Source: Hypomesus transpacificus (lineage: Eukaryota > Chordata > Actinopteri > Osmeriformes > Osmeridae). From it: a DNA stretch of 64,000 nucleotides. Below are positions 57,770-64,000 of the stretch, piece after piece; positions within the stretch are counted from its first letter, which is position 1; the number at the start of each line of letters is the position of its first letter. The notes beneath the pieces are model-generated. The model had not been told where the DNA came from and ran no database searches. It saw nothing but the letters and a program-made list of their open reading frames with translations. A program made the translations under genes and the position numbers. The stretch covers positions 124,001 to 188,000 of the forward strand of contig NC_061068.1 of the NCBI RefSeq assembly GCF_021917145.1, in the 5' to 3' direction.

Positions 57770-59924
57770 ATGGCTGACCAGTACCAGTACAACACTAGCG
57801 AGGAAAAAGACTTCAAGGACCAGTACCAGTACAACACCAACGAGGGGAAGGTCTTCAAGGACAGCCACACCAAGGAGATTGACCTGATCAACAGGGACCC
57901 CAAGCAGATCAATGAGGACGTGGTGAAGGTTTGTGTCAGAGTGATAACTCTCTCTCAACACACTGACCAGACAGACGAGGAAGCGCGATAGATGTGCTTG
58001 AAGCAGGGAGAGAAAGGTTTTGATAACTGGAGCTGAAAGCAGAGGTTGTTCAGCTGATAATGTTGTGTGTGGTGTTATGTGAAGTCCTAAAATAGCCCTC
58101 TATTCTGTTCCTCCTAGCTTCAGCTAGACTGGCAGGGTTTATTTCGGGAGGGTGAAAAAGGGGGTGCCACTGGGGTACACGACACATTGCTGGTTTGGAC
58201 TTGGTTCCCACTTCTCTGTTTGGTTCTGGGGAAAAAGAAAAAAAACGAAGTTAGAAAGAGGAAGGCACGACTATAGTAGCCTCATAGTCGTAGACCAAAC
58301 TGGGGTCATGGAAATATTTTCACCATCTTTGCAGAGTGAGTCATATGTTAACTATGGAGTCTGGGTGGAAGGACAGCAAGCGTCTGTTTATTTGAGTCTA
58401 TGTGTTGATCCTCTACAAATGGGAAAACTGAGAGTTAATGTTGAATGTTGACACAGACATTTATAGTGTATTTTACCTGTGAAAAACACACTCAATAAAT
58501 TAAATATGTTGAACTCCTATCGTATTTTATCTGTCAGGGTGTTTTGTTTGGAAAGAAAATGTTTTGCTTGAAAAATAATTTCAGCTGCTTCTCAAATTAA
58601 GTTTTAATGTCTAATTTCAGATGTGTTCCTTTGAACTAAGCAAGGCTCCGAAGAGGAGACTACAAACACCGATATAACTCAATAGTGTGGAAAATTTACA
58701 CACATAAGTGTTATTGTACATCTTCTTAGTGTACATTTTTTGACAACTTAATTGCATGTTTTTTGTATCCCACCAGCCATGACAGGGCAAATTGCAAGTC
58801 TCATGCATTTTACATGAACAAACACTTTAGAAGATCCTCATCCAAATGAGGGTTTGTCAAAAAGTTTGGGCCTAAAATAAATATTCATCAAGTGTATAGC
58901 GCATGTGAAAGAAAGCAGATAGGATGGTGTTTGAGCCGACACAATACCACACCTGTACTTTGAGCCTGGGTGAACATGACAAAGTTCTCATTGTTTATAA
59001 ACAGAGAATGTTCTTTCATGTAAGAAATTACAAGAGGTAATAGGAACAGTATAATTGGTCCCACAGTTTATCTTTGTTTATGCTGTGCCTGCTCATTGGA
59101 GGCGTGTTTGTAGTCATAATCTGATGCAGAAGGAGAGAGCTTGCACTCATCAGACCTGGGTCAAGTGATGATTACTATGTTGTTTCTCACTAATTTTCCA
59201 GCAATTTAGTACTTTTTCAAACAGTCACATTGAGCCAGGAAAAATCAGTTGAGAACAGAATGAACTTTAAGATCATTTTTTGACCGAGGTTTCTTGCACG
59301 GTGCTTACAGTACTTTGACAGATATGGCCTCAAAATATGGCTAGTTTAGAGAAACAAACGTCTGAAACAATAACCTCCAACGCACCCTGTAACCATGCCA
59401 ACCCTTCTCCAGTAGGTGGAGCTCAAATGAGCTTTCAAGACTATTTGCAGAACAATGTTTTGTTCACAGTGTTTACACTGAAAGATATGGACTCAAAATA
59501 TGGCCAGTTGAGAGAAACAAACGTGTGTAACAGTCACTTCCAACACACCCTGTAACCATGCCAACCCCTCCTCCATCCGTAGGTGGAGTTTGAGGATGTG
59601 ATCGCCGAGCCGGACGGGACCCACAGCCTAGACGGGGTGTGGAAGCTGAGCTACACCACCTTCACCGTCTCCAAGTACTGGTGCTACCGTATCCTGTCGG
59701 CCATCTTTGGTATCCCCGTGGCCCTACTGTGGGGTTTCCTGTTTGCCTGCATCTCCTTCTGCCACATCTGGGCGGTGATGCCCTGCATCAAGAGCTGCCT
59801 CATCGAGTCCCAGTGCATCAGTCGCATCTACTCCCTGTGCATCCAGACCTTCTGCGACCCCTTCTTCGAAGCCCTGGGCAAGGTCTTCAGCAGTGTGCGT
59901 GTGGCCCTGCGCAAAGAGGTCTAG
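57770..59924 (+). CDS. cav3: cav3, caveolin-3 (2 exons, N-terminal duplication)
   Basis: Muscle caveolin, structural coat of caveolae and T-tubule precursors. Exons: 57770-57928 (53 residues) and 59583-59924 (113 residues), total 166. It contains [18 protein letters not shown], scaffolding [20 protein letters not shown], the hydrophobic hairpin [35 protein letters not shown], several C-terminal cysteines for palmitoylation and the ending RVALRKEV typical of CAV3. The two-exon structure with the break before FEDVIAEP is also typical. Unusual: the N-terminus carries [14 protein letters not shown] followed by [14 protein letters not shown], a 14-residue tandem copy that explains the extra length over the usual about 150. 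The oxtr neighbour supports the assignment. Confidence 0.96.
59322..59590. repeat. Tandem duplication of the cav3 intron 3' end with a decoy acceptor
   Basis: Two copies, offset by 167 bp, share CTCAAAATATGGC, GAGAAACAAACGT, CACCCTGTAACCATGCCAAC and GTAGGTGGAG. The first copy carries AG|GTGGAGCTC at 59414-59421, the second is the true acceptor AG|GTGGAGTTT at 59581-59590. Confidence 0.85.
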
Positions 59925-62769
59925 CTCGGAAGGACTCTCACTGTGTTCGTTGGGAGGACTGGGAGAAAAATTTAAAAAACATCCTCTGATTTTTTCTTTT
60001 TGCGGTACCAGGGGAACGCTCCTGTGTGTGTCATTCCCCCTCCTCCCTCCCCCCCTCCAAAGACCCCCAACCCCACCCCCCCCTCATTAAGCCCCACCCC
60101 TGTGCCATCTCCCTCTCCCCTGAAGGGTCCGCCCTCGCTTCCAGCCCCTCCGGAAGCTTCCGGGAGCTCGTAGCCCTGACACGCTCAGAGTACCAGCTGC
60201 TACTAGAGGCCGGCAGCTGTAGTCTGTAGCCTGGCTGGGTGACAGCTCTGGAGGGCCAAGGGGCCAGGGGCCTCCAACAGGGGGCCACTGTCTGTCTGTC
60301 GACCTGACTGTCTGTTGACCTGTCTGTCTGTCTGTTGATTTGTCTGTCTGTCAACCTGTATGTCGATCTGTCTCTTTCCATCTGTCCTAGTGTGCAGCAT
60401 GGTATGAAGGTGTGAGACAGTGAGTCTCTGTCAAAAGATCTCAGTAAAATCTCTCATGGCATAGCAGAAAACTGTATTATAGGAGAACAGGACTATCAAG
60501 TAATCAATGTTTTCATTGAATTCAAGTTAGATGTACTGCGTATGTTTTTTTTTCTTTTTTGCCGAGTTGAAGTTGTCAGAATGAATCATATTGTGAAGCT
60601 TGAACAAGATAAAGTTAACTTTCACAGAGCAAAGAGGAGAGTGATGAAAAAGTGTTTTATCTACTGAATACGTTTTTGATTAAATATATATTGAATGTTT
60701 TGAGTTCAAAAAGAATATTTCCACTTTTCTTCCACCGCACTTACAGTAAGTAACAGCCTGCTCATAACTGCTAATCCAACTTTTTATCAATTTGTTAGAC
60801 TTTTGGCTTAAGTTAGAAAGTTGGAAGGAAAGAGCCAACTGAATTTTGTTTTAGCAGAGATGTTTTTTAACAACGGATTTGTTTTAACGGAGAGTGACAA
60901 GTGGAATGTTTGATTTACACATTCTAGCAGTGAGTCAAGAACACGGCAACAAGAAGAAACTCCCATTAGAACAACCGTTTCTGTGCTGCGTATCAAAGTT
61001 TTTTATTCATACACACAATTTAATGCTTCATTTGTTTCTCTACCAATTAGGAAATAGAAGAAAAATATGTCTTGTTGACAAAAGGAAGTATAGTAAAGTA
61101 TCGAATGGCGAATTATTTTCCTCAGTAAATTTATTTTATTTGTTGGTCTGCATATAGTTCACGGATAACGTTATAGCTGAAAATATTTCTTCATACATAA
61201 TATTGGATTTGAGTTGATGGGGCAGGTGTTTATTATTTCAAAACATTTTAAGAGCTGATAAATTCTGCATCCCGTGTACAATATCCTGCCGTTGCTACTT
61301 TGGGTCTTTCAATCATTGTTGTTGTTCGGTATGCTCATCTGACTTCAAATCTACTGAAACCACTTATCCCAAGCTTGGCTTGTCAGATACTGATTGTCAC
61401 GGCTTAGTCAACAATCATGGAGTTTGAATGTGAGTTTTCCTATTGTTAGAAGTTGGGGTGAGGGTGTCGATCCAAGGCTTCTGTTGACAGAACACATAAC
61501 GTTTATTTCAAATAAATAAGAGATACACGTATTACTTTCCCCAAAAAACAACACACTGCAAAACAGGAACTAGTCTAAAGTTATCCACAAACACATTCAA
61601 TAGCCTTCACGAAAAGATGAAAAATAGGTTTAATGTAGAAGACTTGAAATACAATACTGCTGTTTGTGAATTATACCTAGGAACAGTGTCAAGAAGATTT
61701 AATATTAAGGCAGTGGACCCTTTTCTGCAATAGTTTCTGGAAAACATTGAATGAGGCAGCTTCCTGAAAGAAAAAAATAAAGTTTGCAGGATTTCTTCTG
61801 TATTACCTTAAATCTGAACTGGTCCTACAGTGTAAAAAATGATCAAGATAAAGTTACAATGGTTTTACTAATTCCCAGTTGGGATATTCACAACATGCGC
61901 AATCTATTTTCATACTTGCTGCCTTTATGAATAATTCACTTAGAAGGTTGGGAACACTTAGAAATCACACAGTTTAGTTACTGCATGTAGAAAAAACTTC
62001 ACCAAAATACAACACGTTTCTTGATCAAAACACATCAGACATTTGTTTGCCTTGAAGGAAAATTGTGAAAAATGTTCGCGTCAATTTACGTTGTCTGAAA
62101 AAAAAAAGAAGAAAATTCATCCTTAACAACTCAAACCTCATTCTCGTTTTTTTTAAACAGAGCTTTAATGTCTCATAAACAGTTGAAACATACTGTGAGT
62201 GAGTGGTAATGCATGGTGGGATAAACAAGAGCTGAATGAACACACAAGCTATCCTACAGTACATGTGACTAACTATGTTACAGGAGAGTTCACCTTCACT
62301 TTCATACCCAGACTCTGGTTCTGCAGCTTCCAGCTTTGACTGACACCTCAAAACACCAACCAGTGAGTAGATGGATTGAGGGGGGTGTAGTTTACTGACC
62401 AATTAGAACACAGCTCCATCATTTCCTTAGCAGAGAGAGGACTGTCCTTGGGTCTCCCAGTACCCGCCCCCCCCCTCCCCCAAACGCGAAATAAATCTGT
62501 CTGCCTGAGAAGTCAGACAGTCAATGAATGATTTCGTCTAGACAACGGAGGACACTTTGTACATTCCACCTCAACAAAAACAACCCATAATAAAATCTGT
62601 ACAGCAACCAATCCTTCAAACCTGCTTTCCAACTAGATCCAACACAATACATGAAAGCTGTGAAATAGTGATATAGTCAGTCTTCCCCTCTGAGGTGGGA
62701 AGTCTGGTGGCCGCATATGGAGACAGAGGTGGGTCTGGGGTCTGGGTGGTGGAGGTGGTCGGCTGGCCC
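59925..62769. other. cav3 3' UTR and convergent oxtr 3' UTR
   Basis: No coding sequence recognised. A CTGTCTGTCTGT-type repeat lies at 60288-60375. Candidate polyadenylation signals are ATTAAA at about 60679 for cav3 and, on the minus strand, AATAAA near 61501 for oxtr. The rest is AT-rich and featureless to the eye. Confidence 0.5.
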
Positions 62770-63023
62770 TCATGTGGTGGAAGTCTGGGTGATGCTCCTC
62801 TGGCTGCTGGTGCTTTTGATGACGTAGGTGGAGGAGTTGCTCTTGCGGCTGGAGTCGTTGTCACGGTCACAGTGGCACTGCGAGGACTTGAGGTAGCGTG
62901 AGGAGCAGCACAGCACGTTCTGCCTCAGGTCCTGGAACAGGTGACCAGCAAAGCACATGTAGATCCAGGGGTTACAGCAGCTGTTCAGACTGGCCAGCAG
63001 CATGGATATGATGAAGGGCATGG
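62770..63023 (-). CDS. oxtr: oxtr, oxytocin (isotocin) receptor, last exon
   Basis: C-terminal exon of a class A peptide-hormone GPCR, Gq-coupled at the plasma membrane. The acceptor CTCAG precedes CCATGCCC on the minus strand at 63023; the stop TGA is at 62770-62772. It covers TM7 and the tail: [20 protein letters not shown] (with the NPWIY variant of NPxxY), [20 protein letters not shown] with CC palmitoylation site, then a serine-rich tail ending [16 protein letters not shown] genes have an intron after TM6, matching this start. The exon with TM1-6 is not in the window, so it lies beyond 64000. Location next to cav3 is as in human. An arginine-vasotocin receptor is less likely given [14 protein letters not shown] and SSQRS. 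Confidence 0.92.
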
Positions 63024-64000
63024 CTGAGGAAGAGGAGGGGAGGAAGGAGAGACACACACAGACAGAGACACATTTAGGACCAATTGTAACAAATTGTTTC
63101 GTTCTTTGGTGCTAAATCTTTGGTTGATATTATCTGTGGACTGCGCTCATTTGTTTAAAGATGTGAGAAACAAATCTTCAAGATAAAATAATCCCACTAA
63201 AAAGGGGATTTTGTAATCTTGTCATTTCCATAAAAAAACGGCTCAAATCACTATAACTAGGTATCTTGAATCTTGCCATTGAATTAATGATAAACGCCAG
63301 TCAGTTCAATTGCGATTACAGTATCAAATAATACTTAAATAAAAAGATAAAAGATCAGAAAAACAAAACAAAGAACTCTTTTTATCTAAATTCGGTTCTC
63401 ATCTCTTCCTCATCTATCAGTTACCAGCGAGCCAACTAATTCAATTCGCACGTGACGAATTGACAATAAACACCACAAACGCCTGCACAAACCTACAGAT
63501 AAAAACCACAAACAAACATCTATCATGTTTTTGCATACCCATACCCACTGATAACGAAGTAGCCCATACATTGACGCAGTTTAAAGAGAAACCCTACCGC
63601 GGAAGATAGCAAGAGCACATCATGTGGTATGGCCTGCAGCATTGCGCGAGGTGACATTTACGCTGTGTCAACTCCAGGGGCCGATTGACATTTGGCAAAT
63701 GAGTTTCAGATTAATGGAATTGGCTCATGTCCTGTATTTAACCTCATTTTCGCAGATTGCGAATCTCTCTGTTTCTCTGCTCCGCTGCCGTGTCGTGCAG
63801 TCTCTAATGATCGTTCCCTCAGCTCTGATATGACCGTTACTGTGACCGAGTTAAATCTGTGAGCACAATTGCCGCCGGAAGAGCAGAAATCTTCAGCGCG
63901 CGGTAATAAGGAGGTAATTGATCCTTACTCACAATGGGTTTGATTTATGAGAGCAAATGTGTCCCGATGCTGACAGTGTAACTCATTCCATTCAACATCC
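63024..64000. other. oxtr intron (partial)
   Basis: AT-rich sequence with no exon recognised. It is inferred to be the intron between the TM1-6 exon and the last exon. Confidence 0.6.

Noticed and set aside
62025-62402. 125-codon minus-strand frame downstream of oxtr
   Set aside because: Lies in the probable oxtr 3' UTR, with no recognisable domain.

Overview
The window is a piece of a ray-finned (teleost) fish nuclear genome. The genes have introns with GT..AG splice sites and encode vertebrate proteins. The intergenic DNA carries fish-type tRNA-derived SINEs whose 3' tail reads about GGATAAGAGCGTCTGCTAAATG, short palindromic hAT-like elements, and very many micro- and minisatellites. The species cannot be fixed from the sequence. 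No bacterial-style operon, CRISPR array or plasmid feature is present.

Gene order from left to right: usp4 (+, 3' part, 13 exons, 1-9987); gpx1 (-, 2 exons, selenocysteine TGA and a candidate SECIS, 13536-14366); the first five coding exons of fancd2 (+, 14975-15962); a 100-N assembly gap (16228-16327); grm2, a group II metabotropic glutamate receptor lacking its 5' exons (+, 23962-34176); parp3 (+, 37158-41429, with an apparent 1-nt deletion at about 37781); a single-exon orphan GPCR of the GPR61/GPR62 family (+, 46026-47333); a caveolin-2-like gene (+, 51692-53559); cav3 (+, 57770-59924); and the last exon of oxtr (-, 62770-63023). From memory, the human counterparts all lie on chromosome 3p: USP4-GPX1, GRM2-PARP3-GPR62, and FANCD2/CAV3-OXTR. 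The window therefore looks like a conserved 3p-type block. The fancd2-gap-grm2 junction is the one place where continuity is doubtful, because fancd2 loses its 3' end and grm2 its 5' end on either side of the Ns.

The genes do not form a functional pathway. They include a deubiquitinase, a peroxide-reducing selenoenzyme, two DNA-damage proteins (FANCD2, PARP3), three GPCRs and two caveolins. gpx1 and fancd2 are head to head with about 600 bp between their start codons and may share a promoter.

The rest is repeat-rich. Large minisatellites (unit size, position) are: 26 bp at 2117-3277; 16 bp at 5794-7656; 15 bp at 20772-20982; 28 bp at 21478-21757; 27 bp at 30018-30737; 16 bp at 31290-31822; 22 bp at 32536-33147; 15 bp at 33714-34065; 36 bp at 44397-45300; 29 bp at 49655-50210; and a telomere-like 25-bp array at 50620-50816. 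Several start at, or lie inside, a transposable element. Long open frames over these arrays are repeat artefacts. The best leads are the parp3 frameshift, a 14-residue tandem duplication in the cav3 N-terminus, a duplicated decoy splice acceptor in the cav3 intron, the long acidic N-terminus of the caveolin-2-like protein, and minisatellites seeded at transposon edges. I found no clearly new biological system.
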